From: an uncultured Candidatus Saccharibacteria bacterium
GTDB lineage: Bacteria > Patescibacteriota > Saccharimonadia > Saccharimonadales > Saccharimonadaceae
Length of the DNA stretch: 64,000 nucleotides
Direction of reading: 5' to 3'
NCBI GenBank assembly: GCA_947165975.1
Contig: CAMVCL010000004.1
Coordinates: forward strand, 1-64,000
Both the position numbers and the translations under genes were made by a program. Shown here piece after piece: positions 32,207 through 42,098 of this stretch; within the stretch, counting starts at the first letter, position 1, and each line of letters begins with the position of its first letter. The notes below the pieces were generated by a model. The model saw only the letters and a program-made list of their open reading frames with translations, made no database searches and was not told the origin of the DNA.

Positions 32207-33484
32207 ATGAAAAGTATTTATAAATCTGTTGCCACCGTGTCGGCTGCGGTTGTGATCGCTGCTGCTGCGTTGGCACCTGTGATGGTGAATGCTTGGGGTG
32301 ACTCTGATAATGGTCGTCCAAGCTATACACTTGAACAAATTAATGATGGTAAACTTGGTGACAAGATTACCTTTAACTCGATCTCCAATGGTAAGATTGG
32401 TGATGAAAAGAATTTCGTTGGCGCTAAAGTAGCTGGCGCTAGTGTTAGTACTTGGAATGCCAATGAAATCAAAGTGAAAGATGGCGAAACTTATACGATT
32501 CGTTTGTTCGTTCACAATAATAGCCCTCGTGGCATGCAGGCGATTGCGAAGAATGTGAAAGCTTCTTTCTCAATCCCAACTAACGTAGCTAAATCTCAAA
32601 CGATTGTGGGTTATCTTGATTCTTCAAATGCAACTCCGAAGCGTGTTTGGGACGAAGTTACTTTGGTAGCTGACGAGAATGTCTATCTTGAATATGTAGA
32701 TGGTTCAGCTAACTTTAACAACAATAAGGGTGATTTTAAACTTCCTAATGAAGTTATTTCCAGTGGTGCTACCCTTGGTTATACTTCTATGAACGGTGAA
32801 ATCCCTGGTTGTTATGAATATTCTGGTGTTGTAACCATTAATGTGAAAGTTCATAGTTCTGTAGCTGCGAAAGTTTCTAAGAAAGTTCGCATTAAAGGCA
32901 CTAAGGACTGGAGCGAATCTGTTAACGCTAAAGTTGGCGATGAAGTTGAATATCAGATTGAGTACGTAAACTTACTTGCTGAGCAGGTTAAGAACGTGAT
33001 GATCCGCGATATCCTTCCTACTAACGTTGAATACGTTAAGGATTCAACTTATCTTTATAATTCTAACTATAAAGATGGTGTGAAACTTCAAGATAATACT
33101 GTAACCACTTCTGGCATTAATATTGGTGATTACAATGCTAAGGGTAATGCCTATGTTCGCTTTACTGGTAAGGTTGTTGATAAGACCATGCAATGTGGTT
33201 CTAACCAATTAGTAAACTGGGCTAGTGCTACTGTAAATAGCTCTTCTGTAAAGGATGCTGTTTATAAAGATGACGCTTCTGTAATGGTTGATAAGAAGTG
33301 TGAGACTCCAACCCCAACCCCAACCCCAACGCCAACTCCAACACCTGACAATCCAGGTACTCCTGAAACCCCAACCACTATTGTGAATACGGGTGCAGGT
33401 ACCATTGTGACTGGTGCTATTGGCGCAGGTTCAGTAGTAACTACTCTTGGTTACTACCTTGCTAGCCGCAAAAAATTGATGTAA
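32207..33484 (+). CDS. Secreted DUF11-type surface protein with C-terminal anchor
   Basis: 425 residues from the ATG at 32207 (ribosome site GAAAGGA). A signal peptide (MKSIYKSVATVSAAVVIAAA) is followed by two beta domains; the second, near residues 240-350, matches the DUF11/conserved-repeat type (VGDEVEYQIEYVN, VMIRDILPTNVEYV, LVNWASATV). A PTPTPTPTP linker leads to TTIVNTGAGTIVTGAIGAGSV, a hydrophobic helix and RKK. That end has the plan of a sortase signal, but the usual LPxTG is replaced by IVNTG, so sortase use is uncertain. The even codon use and good ribosome site suggest abundant expression, perhaps a main surface protein. Confidence 0.82.
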   Translation: MKSIYKSVATVSAAVVIAAAALAPVMVNAWGDSDNGRPSYTLEQINDGKLGDKITFNSISNGKIGDEKNFVGAKVAGASVSTWNANEIKVKDGETYTIRLFVHNNSPRGMQAIAKNVKASFSIPTNVAKSQTIVGYLDSSNATPKRVWDEVTLVADENVYLEYVDGSANFNNNKGDFKLPNEVISSGATLGYTSMNGEIPGCYEYSGVVTINVKVHSSVAAKVSKKVRIKGTKDWSESVNAKVGDEVEYQIEYVNLLAEQVKNVMIRDILPTNVEYVKDSTYLYNSNYKDGVKLQDNTVTTSGINIGDYNAKGNAYVRFTGKVVDKTMQCGSNQLVNWASATVNSSSVKDAVYKDDASVMVDKKCETPTPTPTPTPTPTPDNPGTPETPTTIVNTGAGTIVTGAIGAGSVVTTLGYYLASRKKLM

Positions 33485-33518
33485 GTTGACCGCTTCATGT
33501 TGGGCGGGAACTTATCAC

Positions 33519-33545
33519 AAAAATGAGCCTTTTGGCTCATTTTTG
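33519..33545 (+). terminator. Terminator after the DUF11 surface protein
   Basis: AAATGAGCC (33521-33529) pairs with GGCTCATTT (33534-33542) around TTTT, followed by more T's. Confidence 0.88.
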
Positions 33546-33583
33546 TTGTCAAAATTAAAATGATTATGCTATAATTTACCTAT

Positions 33584-34471
33584 ATGGATTCATCACAGAA
33601 TAATCCTTTTGGCAGTTTTGGCACGGGTGGGGTAAACCCGGGTGGATTTTCGTCGCCAATGACCGGTGGGGCTAGTGATGATATAGTACTTACTAATAAT
33701 GTACCAAATAAATCAAAAAAAGGTTTGATAATCGGCATTATTGTTGGTGTTTTGATTGTCGTAGGATTAGTTGTTGGATTTTTGGTGATGCAAAAACCCG
33801 GCAAGATCAATACTTCGGATATTTTGAAAAATAATTTTAATCATTATATGAATTATTTGTTGTATGGTATCGATTCGACAGAGGGATTAGTTGGTGAATA
33901 TAATGTAGAAAATGGGGCAGAAATATATGGTGTTCTTAGTGAAGAGCATACAAAGATGGTGCCGTACGCTGCGAAACTGGGAGAGTATTGGGACGAATTT
34001 TATAATAGTGTAAACGATTTTGTGGTAGAAGAAATGACGCGTGACGACTATAACAATCGCGTGAAGTTTGTGATTACCTATTTGAATAACAGTTTGAAAT
34101 TGACGGATGAAGAAGCGGTTTTTGAAATAGTTAGCAATAGTGGTGTTGATGCCGCGAATAACACAGTTAATGATTATTTTTCAAAATTTGAGCAATTTGA
34201 TTTTGAAGAAGCTAGGAATTTTATAGATTCCGGGAAAGTATATTATAGTGGAGTTGTTAAGATGTCAGAAGCGTTGTTGAACGCTGGCTGTATGTCGGAC
34301 GGCGAAAACGCTAAGCCGTGTGATGAAGAAGCTATTCTTGGTGAAAGTGAGGAATATGCTGAGCTAGGCGACCATTATGCTGATATGTCAAATGCAGTTG
34401 ATGATATAGTAGGATATCTGATCGAGAATGGCTGGAAGATTAATACTGAACTAAATAGGGGGAATGAATGA
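33584..34471 (+). CDS. Single-pass membrane protein paired with the VirB6-like gene
   Basis: 295 residues. A Gly/Asn-rich cytosolic N-terminus (about 45 residues) precedes one helix (KGLIIGIIVGVLIVVGLVVGFLVM) and an acidic, mostly helical exterior domain of about 220 residues (VDAANNTVNDYFSKFEQFDFEEARNFI), with two cysteines (AGCMSDGENAKPCDEE). The ATG is 8 nt after TGCTATAAT. The next gene starts inside its stop (ATGA overlap), so the two products are probably made in equal amounts and may interact. No family recognised. Confidence 0.72.
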   Translation: MDSSQNNPFGSFGTGGVNPGGFSSPMTGGASDDIVLTNNVPNKSKKGLIIGIIVGVLIVVGLVVGFLVMQKPGKINTSDILKNNFNHYMNYLLYGIDSTEGLVGEYNVENGAEIYGVLSEEHTKMVPYAAKLGEYWDEFYNSVNDFVVEEMTRDDYNNRVKFVITYLNNSLKLTDEEAVFEIVSNSGVDAANNTVNDYFSKFEQFDFEEARNFIDSGKVYYSGVVKMSEALLNAGCMSDGENAKPCDEEAILGESEEYAELGDHYADMSNAVDDIVGYLIENGWKINTELNRGNE

Positions 34472-36984
34472 AAAAAATTTGGGGATTAATTATCTTATTG
34501 GCAGTATCTTTGTGTGGTACATTGTTTGCTCCAAATGAAGTTAGTGCATACTATAAGGATAATTGTTATGCAATTCAGTATACTAAACCATGGGTAGTTA
34601 AGGGTGATACGGTAGGAACTAGAGTTTATTCAAGTAAAATGCTTTGTTATAAGGATAAAAAGCTAAAGTTGGATAAGAAGCCGGAAAAAACTGAATCATT
34701 AGGTAGACCGAAGTTTTCGAGTGTTACTAGTAATACAGTCGAAGTAAATTATTGTACGAATGGAAGGACATCCCTTTGTCCTTTAGCAAGAGAACGAAAA
34801 ACATATAAACTAAGTGATTATGGTAGTTTCGCTGCATTGGTTCAGGCTATTGATAAAGACATGACTGCATTAGGAAATTGGAGTGATTATAAAAAAGTGC
34901 CTATGGATAAAAACGATGCCAAGACTGAGAGCGGCAGTAATGCAGCTGGTAGTGATGCTGGTGCGGGGGGTGATGATGGAAAGGTTGGCGATGTGACTCT
35001 GAATTGCGCTAATCAGGGCGGCGCGCAGTCATTAGGATGGATTATTTGTCCAATCTTGACGTGGGCGGGCGAAGCGGCTCAAGGTGTTTATGATGGTGCA
35101 GTAGAGCCAGCTCTTAGTGTTGAACCAAAGCTCTTTAATGATTCAGGTAGTTCTGTAGAATCAGCTTGGGCAGTATTTCGCGATATCGCTAATATAATTT
35201 TTGCAATTATTGCGATGTTAGTGATATTGTCTCAGTTGACGGGTGTAGGTATCGATAATTACGGTATTAAAAAGATTCTACCTAAATTAGTCGTGACGGC
35301 TATATTAGTTAATATTTCATATGTTTTATGTTTGTTGGCTGTAGATATTTCTAATATTTTGGGTAATGGTTTGCAGGGGATTTTCGAAGGATTGAAAGAA
35401 TCATTAACTGTAAATATGAATGTTGAGGGAATAGATGGTGGTGGAAAAGAAATTTTGACGACAGCTGGCTCAATGATTGGTCTAGCCGTTTTGGTTTATT
35501 TTGTTAAGGCAACTGGTAAGTTTTGGCAAGCGCCACAGGTAGCTCTAATGCTGTTTATTGCAGCTATTGGCGTTGTGGTGTCAATATTCTTCTTGTTTAT
35601 ACTGCTGTCGGCACGGGAAGCTGCGATAGTGGTATTAATAGTGTTGGCTCCAGTGGCGATGGTTTTGTATGTATTGCCAAATACGAAGAGCTATTTTGAT
35701 AAGTGGTTGAAGATGCTGGGGGGTCTTTTGGCTGTATATCCGATTACAGGTTTATTGGTAGGTGGTGGTAACTATGTTTCTGCATTACTTTTGCATACAG
35801 GTATGAGTGAGAACTTCTTTGGTTCTTTAACCGCAATGATCGCGGGTGTACTACCAATCTTCTTTATTCCGACAGTGTTAAGGGGTTCGATGAATGCAAT
35901 AGGAAATCTAGGTGCGAGAATTACCGACTTTGGCCGTGGAACTGGGAGTAGACTCCAGAGAGGGGCTGAAAATTCTAGGGCCTATAAATCATTACAGGAA
36001 AAAGCGGGAATGTTCGCTAATAAACATCAATTTGAAAACGCTAAAAAATATATGAATGGTACAGGTATTCGTGCTAGGATTGGAAGGGCTGTAAATGGGG
36101 GAAGATATGGTTATGCTGGAATGGCACAACAAATGATTAATGATATGGAGAAAGATGCTAAAGTAAGTAGATTGACTAGTGAAGCTGGTGTTGAGGCGGC
36201 CGCTACGGCCATAACGAAGAGTGTTGATGCTGCTGAAGTCGCAGATTACGAAACACTTATTAATTCCAAAACAAGAAATGGGGAGGATGAAGCTGCCTTG
36301 AAATCATTGATGGCTGGATATGCAACGAATAAGGCAGCCATGACGGCGATTACTAGAATTGCGGGGCGCAGAAAAGATACAGCTGCTAATTTCCTCAAAG
36401 AGAATATGGGTGATATGAGTCAATATAGTCCGGAAATAGCGCAAGCTATGGCTAAAGAAGTTGCGACGGGAAGTAATAGTGCAAACTTCCGCGCGAGTAG
36501 TCCATTGGGTTTTGAATTTGCATCTGCCATAAACAAAGCTTCTTATAATGCTGAAGATGGGTCTTATGCTATTTCTTCTACGGATGCAGAGGGTAATACA
36601 ACCGTTAGCCAGGTACCTTCAAATTATAGTGATTGGAAGGGACAGGGCGATAATGTAAAGAATGCGTTAGAGCACCATGTAACGAATAGTTCGGAGTTGG
36701 TCGGAATGAAAGGTGGTTCTTTGGATGAGATTGCCTCAATGATGGAAGCAGGACAATTGGATAGTGCAACTTCAGCACGACTTTCTGCTCTTGCAAATGA
36801 AACGATTAAGAATAAAGGTATAGGCCCTTGGGATTCTACGAAGGAAGGTACTTTGTATAGAATAGCTAGTATGGGCGCTACTTCTGGTGTTACAACTGGC
36901 AGTAACGAGATAAAGATTAACCACGGTGGAGGGACATCAACAAACGTGGGTACTGGTGCTGGAGCAGACTTTGTATCAGAATAA
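34468..36984 (+). CDS. VirB6/TrbL-like polytopic membrane protein
   Basis: 838 residues. A signal-like helix at the N-terminus precedes an exterior domain with cysteines (residues about 25-200) and about seven helices between residues 230 and 475 (VFRDIANIIFAIIAMLVILSQL, LPKLVVTAILVNISYVLCLLAVDI, ALMLFIAAIGVVVSIFFLFILL). The last 360 residues form a soluble Ala-rich helical tail. The helix pattern and the INxxYxLxxLAVDxSNILG-type segment resemble VirB6/TrbL channel subunits of type IV secretion. The coupled gene upstream is a likely partner. No VirB4-like ATPase is in the window, so the export role is inferred. Confidence 0.72.
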   Translation: MKKIWGLIILLAVSLCGTLFAPNEVSAYYKDNCYAIQYTKPWVVKGDTVGTRVYSSKMLCYKDKKLKLDKKPEKTESLGRPKFSSVTSNTVEVNYCTNGRTSLCPLARERKTYKLSDYGSFAALVQAIDKDMTALGNWSDYKKVPMDKNDAKTESGSNAAGSDAGAGGDDGKVGDVTLNCANQGGAQSLGWIICPILTWAGEAAQGVYDGAVEPALSVEPKLFNDSGSSVESAWAVFRDIANIIFAIIAMLVILSQLTGVGIDNYGIKKILPKLVVTAILVNISYVLCLLAVDISNILGNGLQGIFEGLKESLTVNMNVEGIDGGGKEILTTAGSMIGLAVLVYFVKATGKFWQAPQVALMLFIAAIGVVVSIFFLFILLSAREAAIVVLIVLAPVAMVLYVLPNTKSYFDKWLKMLGGLLAVYPITGLLVGGGNYVSALLLHTGMSENFFGSLTAMIAGVLPIFFIPTVLRGSMNAIGNLGARITDFGRGTGSRLQRGAENSRAYKSLQEKAGMFANKHQFENAKKYMNGTGIRARIGRAVNGGRYGYAGMAQQMINDMEKDAKVSRLTSEAGVEAAATAITKSVDAAEVADYETLINSKTRNGEDEAALKSLMAGYATNKAAMTAITRIAGRRKDTAANFLKENMGDMSQYSPEIAQAMAKEVATGSNSANFRASSPLGFEFASAINKASYNAEDGSYAISSTDAEGNTTVSQVPSNYSDWKGQGDNVKNALEHHVTNSSELVGMKGGSLDEIASMMEAGQLDSATSARLSALANETIKNKGIGPWDSTKEGTLYRIASMGATSGVTTGSNEIKINHGGGTSTNVGTGAGADFVSE

Positions 36985-37013
36985 AAAATGATGGCCTTAC
37001 GGCCATCTTTTTT
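36984..37013. terminator. Bidirectional terminator between the VirB6-like gene and folD
   Basis: GATGGCC (36990-36996) pairs with GGCCATC (37001-37007) around TTAC, with an A-run before and a T-run after, so it works from both sides. Confidence 0.88.
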
Positions 37014-37018
37014 ATTGG

Positions 37019-37804
37019 CTATTTACTTGCTGATTGGATAACATGGTCAAAGAGGCAGGTGACTGTGAGTGGACCAACACCACCAGTAATTGGTGTAATG
37101 GCGGAAAGGTCAGTACGGGAGCGAATCTCTTCTGAGATGTCACCTTTTAGAACGCCGTCTTCGCTAGCGGTTCCAGCGTCAACAATGCAGGTATTAGAAC
37201 CGATATTGTCGTTTGTGATCAATCCTGGAACGCCTGTAGCGGTAATGATTACATCATATTGGATGAGTTTCGAAAGGTCGTCTCCACGGTGAAAAAGTGA
37301 AACATCATAGCCAGAATTGGTAAACATTTTGTATAGGGGGGCACCAACTAATTTGCCACGACCAACTATGGCGATTTTTGCAGTATTTAGTCTAATATCA
37401 TAACCAGCGAGAAGCCAGTTGATGGCGGTGGCGGTAGCAGAATCAAATTGCGCTTTTTCGCCAAGACCGTCGACATCTTTTTGGGGTTCGATCTGGTTAC
37501 AAAGTTCGTCGGTTTTAGATTTGTCTAATAAGGGAAGTTGGATAATGATACCATTGATCGAGTCATCTTGATTAGCGGATTCAATTTTTTTAGCAATGTC
37601 TTCTATAGATGAAGCAAAATAATCTTCGACAACTATACCAATATCTTCACCATATTTGATTTTGAGCTGAACATACTTAGTAATAACTGGATTATCACTA
37701 TCGCGGATGATGAGAAGTTTAGGTTTTTGAGACATACTTCTAACTTGATGAGCTTGACGCTCTTTGATAAACCCCGCTAATTCTCGTCCATTTAATATCT
37801 TCAT
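37019..37804 (-). CDS. folD: Methylenetetrahydrofolate dehydrogenase/cyclohydrolase
   Basis: 261 residues, slightly shorter than the usual 280-300. It shows the substrate-site Tyr and Lys in TKYVQLKIKYGEDIGI, GIIIQLPLL, PQKDVDGLG, the NADP site IVGRGKLVGAPLYKMF and the terminal PITGGVGPLTVTCLFDH. It oxidises methylene-THF to formyl-THF, feeding purine and formyl-Met synthesis. The gene overlaps murB by 4 nt (ATGA) and is translated after it. Confidence 0.95.
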   Translation of the reverse strand: MKILNGRELAGFIKERQAHQVRSMSQKPKLLIIRDSDNPVITKYVQLKIKYGEDIGIVVEDYFASSIEDIAKKIESANQDDSINGIIIQLPLLDKSKTDELCNQIEPQKDVDGLGEKAQFDSATATAINWLLAGYDIRLNTAKIAIVGRGKLVGAPLYKMFTNSGYDVSLFHRGDDLSKLIQYDVIITATGVPGLITNDNIGSNTCIVDAGTASEDGVLKGDISEEIRSRTDLSAITPITGGVGPLTVTCLFDHVIQSASK

Positions 37805-38811
37805 TGTAATTCTACGGGTTCCTGTTTAAGCCAGTAGCCAAATTTATCGTAAACTTTGCCGACAATCTCTTCGCGGGCTTTGGCGAGATCATTGTAGGAT
37901 TGCGCAGATTCGTTGATCAGTACAAGACAAGCTTTGTCGCTAACACGGATACCATTAATAAGTTTGCCTTTGAAACCGGCTTGTTCGATTAACCAGCCGG
38001 CGTTGATCTTGTTGCCATCTTTGCCGCGATGTATAGGATAACCTTTTTCTTCGACTTTTTCAGCCTCTTCGTCAGAGACGTAAATATTATGAAAGAAAGA
38101 ACCGGAACTCGCCTTTTCTAATGGGTCGGGGAGTTTTTCGGCGCGAATAGCAGAGACTGCTTCACGAATAGAAGCTGGACTGTAATCTGTGATACTGTGG
38201 TCGGACAGATATCTTTCGAGGGAATTATAGAAAGGACGAGACATTTCGCCGGAATTTAATTTGAGGGTGATAGAGATTACGAAATAGCGGCCACGTTCGG
38301 TGGTGTTGAGAATACTTTCGCGATAATTAAAATTAAGATCGGAGTTACTGAGAGTCTTGTAGGTTTTGCTGGCGGTATCATAGACGTCAATTGATTCTAA
38401 TACGTCGGAGATTTGTTGGCCGTATGCACCGATGTTTTGGACTGGAGCGGAACCAGCAAGACCAGGAATCTTACTGAGAGCTTCAATACCGGTTAAGCCT
38501 TTTTCACAAGCGTGAGCAACAACATTGTCCCAATATTCGCCGCCCATAACTTTGAGTCGGACGCCATCGGCGGAAAAATCGTCGGCAATACCTTGCATAC
38601 GATTAATGATAATTACGCCATTGAATCCTTCGTCGTGTCCTAAGGTATTAGCACCATAACCGAGAGGAAAAGTAGGGAGACGATATTGCTCGGCAAAACC
38701 ATAGGCATCGGCAACTTCCCCTGGAGTTTCAACTTCGAGGACATAACGGGCTGGCCCGCCGAGGCGCATGGTAGTAAGACTTGAAATCAAAATATTTTCG
38801 TTAACTCTCAT
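37801..38811 (-). CDS. murB: UDP-N-acetylenolpyruvoylglucosamine reductase
   Basis: 336 residues, type I MurB. FAD-binding pieces are seen (FPLGYGANTLG, GLTGIEALSKIPGLAGSAPVQNIGAYGQQI), as is the substrate domain with FNYRESIL and the serine proton donor in ASSGSFFHNI. The C-terminus has NAGWLIEQAGFKG. It completes UDP-MurNAc synthesis, so the organism makes peptidoglycan precursors (murC lies at 53648). The ATG is 6 nt after TGCTATAAT on the minus strand. Confidence 0.96.
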   Translation of the reverse strand: MRVNENILISSLTTMRLGGPARYVLEVETPGEVADAYGFAEQYRLPTFPLGYGANTLGHDEGFNGVIIINRMQGIADDFSADGVRLKVMGGEYWDNVVAHACEKGLTGIEALSKIPGLAGSAPVQNIGAYGQQISDVLESIDVYDTASKTYKTLSNSDLNFNYRESILNTTERGRYFVISITLKLNSGEMSRPFYNSLERYLSDHSITDYSPASIREAVSAIRAEKLPDPLEKASSGSFFHNIYVSDEEAEKVEEKGYPIHRGKDGNKINAGWLIEQAGFKGKLINGIRVSDKACLVLINESAQSYNDLAKAREEIVGKVYDKFGYWLKQEPVELQ

Positions 38812-39043
38812 ACGTTAATTATAGCATGCGAATCTATTAAATGATACTTTTCAGGGAACCCCTTTGGATATTATTTAAGTATTTGGCATAGAGAATGTAG
38901 GGGGTTGTGAATTATTCTTGGGCGTGGTATACAGAGGGCGGAAAGTTGAGCTGACGAGTGTTTTATCATACACAAACTAAAAGTCAACTCTACTATCTAT
39001 CGAAACAATGTATTATAATAATATAAAGAAAGGTAATACTATT

Positions 39044-40078
39044 ATGGCAAAAAAGGAAGCGGTGGATAAGAAAAATACTAAAACCGAGGTTTCCGACGGA
39101 AAGTCTGAGGCTCTGAAATTGGCGATCGCTCAAATTACCAAGCAGTTTGGTGATGGATCGATCATGAAGTTGGGCGAAACTCCAAAGATGGATGTGGAGC
39201 TTTTACCTTCTGGCTCTTTATCTTTGGATTTGGCGTTAGGTGGTGGTTGGCCAAAAGGAAGGATTATTGAGATTTATGGTCCAGAGTCTTCTGGTAAGAC
39301 GACTTTGGCGCTTCATGCGATTGCAGAGATGCAGAAACAAGGTGGCCAGGCAGCTTTTATTGATGCAGAACATGCTTTAGATCCAGCATATGCCAAAAGA
39401 ATTGGAGTAAACACGGCTGAGCTTTTGATCTCGCAACCAGATAATGGTGAACAGGCTTTGGAGATTTGTGAGACTTTGGTACGTTCAAATGCGGTTGATT
39501 TAATTGTAGTTGATTCGGTGGCGGCGTTGGTCCCCCAAGCTGAAATCGACGGCGATATGGGTGATGCGCAAATGGGTTTGCAGGCACGCTTAATGTCACA
39601 GGCAATGCGTAAACTTACTGGTATCATATCAAAATCTCGTGCTACGGTGATATTCATTAATCAGATTCGCATGAAGATTGGAGTAATGTTTGGCAATCCA
39701 GAGACAACTACTGGTGGTAATGCTTTGAAATTTTACGCCTCAGTGCGTGTAGATATTCGAAGGATTGGTCAAATCAAAGAAGGTGATAATATTTCTGGTA
39801 ACAGAACTAAGATTAAGGTTGTCAAAAATAAGATTGCTGCTCCGTTTAGGACGGCAGAATTTGACATTATGTACAACGAGGGAATTTCAAAAGCTGGTGA
39901 TGTATTAGATCTTGGGGTTTCTTATGGTATATTGGATAAAGCTGGGGCCTTCATTAAATATAATGGTGAAACTTTAGGCCAAGGTCGTGAAGCGGTGAAG
40001 AAATTATTCCGTGAAAAGCCGGAATTGATGTCGGAGATTGAGGCTAAGGTACGCGAAAAGGCCGCTGCTGATGCATAG
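39044..40078 (+). CDS. recA: Recombinase RecA
   Basis: 344 residues from the ATG at 39044 (the AAAGG site and the product MAKKEAVDK decide against the longer frame). Walker [11 protein letters not shown], the VDSVAALVP region, the loop [18 protein letters not shown] and the C-terminal domain are normal. It drives homologous recombination and repair. The -10 TTATAAT is at 39013-39019; a second possible promoter (TTGTGA, 17 nt, TATACA) lies near 38905-38933. I saw no clear LexA-type operator in the 230-nt gap upstream. It overlaps the Nudix gene by 8 nt. Confidence 0.98.
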   Translation: MAKKEAVDKKNTKTEVSDGKSEALKLAIAQITKQFGDGSIMKLGETPKMDVELLPSGSLSLDLALGGGWPKGRIIEIYGPESSGKTTLALHAIAEMQKQGGQAAFIDAEHALDPAYAKRIGVNTAELLISQPDNGEQALEICETLVRSNAVDLIVVDSVAALVPQAEIDGDMGDAQMGLQARLMSQAMRKLTGIISKSRATVIFINQIRMKIGVMFGNPETTTGGNALKFYASVRVDIRRIGQIKEGDNISGNRTKIKVVKNKIAAPFRTAEFDIMYNEGISKAGDVLDLGVSYGILDKAGAFIKYNGETLGQGREAVKKLFREKPELMSEIEAKVREKAAADA

Positions 40079-40634
40079 TGACGAGAAGTGGCAGGTCTAT
40101 CGTCCAAATGGAGAACCAATAGAAGGTAGGGGGTGGGATGCGGCTTTAGATAATCCAGAGGTGTCGGGTGCGACAGAGATTGTGGGGGTTGCGGTGATTT
40201 TCTTGTATCGGAAGACTAAAGAAGGTTTAGAATTCTTATGGCAAAAACGAGCGGATGGGATTGATCGTTTTCCAGGCTATTATGATATTTCAGCGGGTGG
40301 CCATGTGAATTTGGGCGAGACTGTAGTCGAAGCGGCAATTCGTGAAACACGTGAAGAGATTGGGGCTATAATCACGCCCGAGGATTTGGAATTTGCTTTT
40401 ACGAAATCATTTAATCGGAATCGGTTTGCTTGGATTTACATGGTTGATTATACGGGGCGTGACGACGATTTCCATTTTGACGATAAAGAAGTTTCGGAAG
40501 TGAAGTGGGTGCCTTATGTGGAGATGGAAGAATTTAGAAAAGAATTTGCTAAGCCACCTCTAAAACGAGATGATTTAGTTTTTGATAATTTAAAAGATTG
40601 GCTGGAAATGCATGGAGATTTACAAGTTAAATGA
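40071..40634 (+). CDS. Nudix hydrolase (isopentenyl-diphosphate-isomerase-like)
   Basis: 187 residues from the ATG at 40071. The Nudix box [23 protein letters not shown] (about residues 76-98) is complete. The N-terminus ([37 protein letters not shown]) is like IDI-type Nudix proteins that also include nucleotide-sugar and capped-RNA hydrolases. Its place between recA and recX with overlaps on both sides suggests a link to nucleotide damage or just compaction. Substrate unknown. Confidence 0.88.
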   Translation: MHSDEKWQVYRPNGEPIEGRGWDAALDNPEVSGATEIVGVAVIFLYRKTKEGLEFLWQKRADGIDRFPGYYDISAGGHVNLGETVVEAAIRETREEIGAIITPEDLEFAFTKSFNRNRFAWIYMVDYTGRDDDFHFDDKEVSEVKWVPYVEMEEFRKEFAKPPLKRDDLVFDNLKDWLEMHGDLQVK

Positions 40635-41415
40635 TGACGTGCTAGAGGAGAAGTTCGCGCGTAATCTGACAAAAAGGCAAAAGCACGATGCTATACGGAA
40701 TAGTGCGTCGTTGGACGCCAGTGTTTCTGGTGAGGTTTTAAAAATCACCGATCTTCGTCAGGGGGGTAAGAATCCAAATCGAGTGAATGTTTTTGTTAAT
40801 GGAAGATACTCTTTTTCTCTTGATATTTCGCAAGTTGTGGAGCTTGGTGTTAAGGTTGGACGTGAAGTTTCCGCCAGTGAATTAGTTGATTATAAAAAGG
40901 CATCAGAATATGGTAAATTGTATCAGAGGACTCTGGAGTGGGTCTTGATGCGACCACGTTCGGTACGAGAGACGCGTGATTATCTAAATAAAAAACTCAG
41001 GAATGTTCTTAGAGGACCTCTTCGTGATGACGGGAGCGAACGGAGTGAAGTATCCCCTACAACGACGGGCGGGTACGAGCGTGTTCGAGAAGAATATTCT
41101 GAGTTTTTTGATGAGATTATTCAAACATTAATTACAAAGGGTTATGTGGATGATAGAAAGTTTGCGGAGTATTATGTGGAAAATCGGTTTGTAAAAAAAG
41201 GTATTTCACGGAAGCGACTGAAGATGGAATTAATGAAGAAGGGAATTTCACGAGATATTATAGAGGATGTTTTGGATGTTAGGAATGACGAAGAAGAAAT
41301 CCGTAAGATTATTGTTAAAAAACGTCCTAAATATGATGACGAAAAATTAATGGCATATTTAGTACGACAAGGTTTTTCTTATGATTTGGTACGCAGAATG
41401 ATGCAAGATGATTAG
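40612..41415 (+). CDS. recX: RecX family RecA modulator with an in-frame insertion
   Basis: 267 residues. Three RecX helical repeats can be seen: LEWVLMRPRSVRETRDYLNKKL, then GYVDDRKFAEYYVENRFVKKGISRKRLKMELMKKGIS, then IIVKKRPKYDDEKLMAYLVRQGFSYDLVRRMM. An N-terminal extension (GEVLKITDLRQGGKNPNRVNVFVNG) is often found in the family. Residues about 134-160 (GPLRDDGSERSEVSPTTTGG) are an unexpected low-complexity insertion of GC-rich DNA between repeats. It begins inside the Nudix gene (23-nt overlap), so recA, Nudix and recX form one operon. Its end overlaps the convergent PRC gene by 4 nt. Confidence 0.87.
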   Translation: MEIYKLNDDVLEEKFARNLTKRQKHDAIRNSASLDASVSGEVLKITDLRQGGKNPNRVNVFVNGRYSFSLDISQVVELGVKVGREVSASELVDYKKASEYGKLYQRTLEWVLMRPRSVRETRDYLNKKLRNVLRGPLRDDGSERSEVSPTTTGGYERVREEYSEFFDEIIQTLITKGYVDDRKFAEYYVENRFVKKGISRKRLKMELMKKGISRDIIEDVLDVRNDEEEIRKIIVKKRPKYDDEKLMAYLVRQGFSYDLVRRMMQDD

Positions 41416-42008
41416 TCTTTGGGCCCCTTAGTCTCGGCTGGAGCGAAACCCTTTTCTTGATTACGGAATGGATTAACAAAATTGGGAACGAAATCTTCTT
41501 TTTCGGCGCGAGCCTTGATGGTCTTTTCTTCGTCTTTGATGATGATTTCATAATCAGTAATCTCGACGATTTCTTTACGAGAGATAGTGAGTTCAGGATC
41601 GACTAAGGCTTTAATGGTTGGACGACGAACAATGATCTGCTGAGTGATGAAATCTTCAGATGTGATAGTAAAATCAATAACGCGACCAAGTTTGGAACCT
41701 TTTTTAGTTTTAGCGCGGAGACCGATTAGATCAAAATTTAATTCGAGGACTTGTTGAATTTTAATGACATCGTCGGGAGCAACGAGTTCTTCGATGTCGT
41801 CGATAACCATACCATAGTTAGAATATTCTCGAATAGAACGGACGTCAAGGATGTTCGTATTGCGATCTATTAGTGGACCCTCAAGACGAAAAGCAAGAAT
41901 TTTAAGATCATTAGGATCAACAATAGAGCTGGCGATCCTCGCGATGGGCCCACCGGCTTGTACGCTGAGAATTGGAGTTCCAATAAGGCGTGAGTTTGCC
42001 ACTAACAT
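41412..42008 (-). CDS. PRC-barrel domain protein
   Basis: 198 residues with two PRC-barrel-like beta units: SRLIGTPILSVQAGGPIARIASSIVDPNDLKILAF and GLRAKTKKGSKLGRVIDFTI. PRC barrels occur in RimM and in photosystem H subunits and bind RNA or proteins. The remainder is charged and ends in a Pro-rich tail. The ATG is 6 nt after TGCTATAAT. Function unknown; the end overlaps recX on the other strand by 4 nt. Confidence 0.8.
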   Translation of the reverse strand: MLVANSRLIGTPILSVQAGGPIARIASSIVDPNDLKILAFRLEGPLIDRNTNILDVRSIREYSNYGMVIDDIEELVAPDDVIKIQQVLELNFDLIGLRAKTKKGSKLGRVIDFTITSEDFITQQIIVRRPTIKALVDPELTISRKEIVEITDYEIIIKDEEKTIKARAEKEDFVPNFVNPFRNQEKGFAPAETKGPKD

Positions 42009-42098
42009 AGTTTAATTATAGCATAAAGCCACAATAGGATGAATGAATAGTTATAGTTGACAAATGTGTTTGAATAATCTTTATGTTATAATGAACCT

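Noticed and set aside
33355-33484. LPxTG sortase signal at the end of the DUF11 surface protein
   Set aside because: The plan (Pro/Thr linker, hydrophobic helix, RKK) fits but the motif is IVNTG, and no sortase gene is in the window, so I do not claim it.
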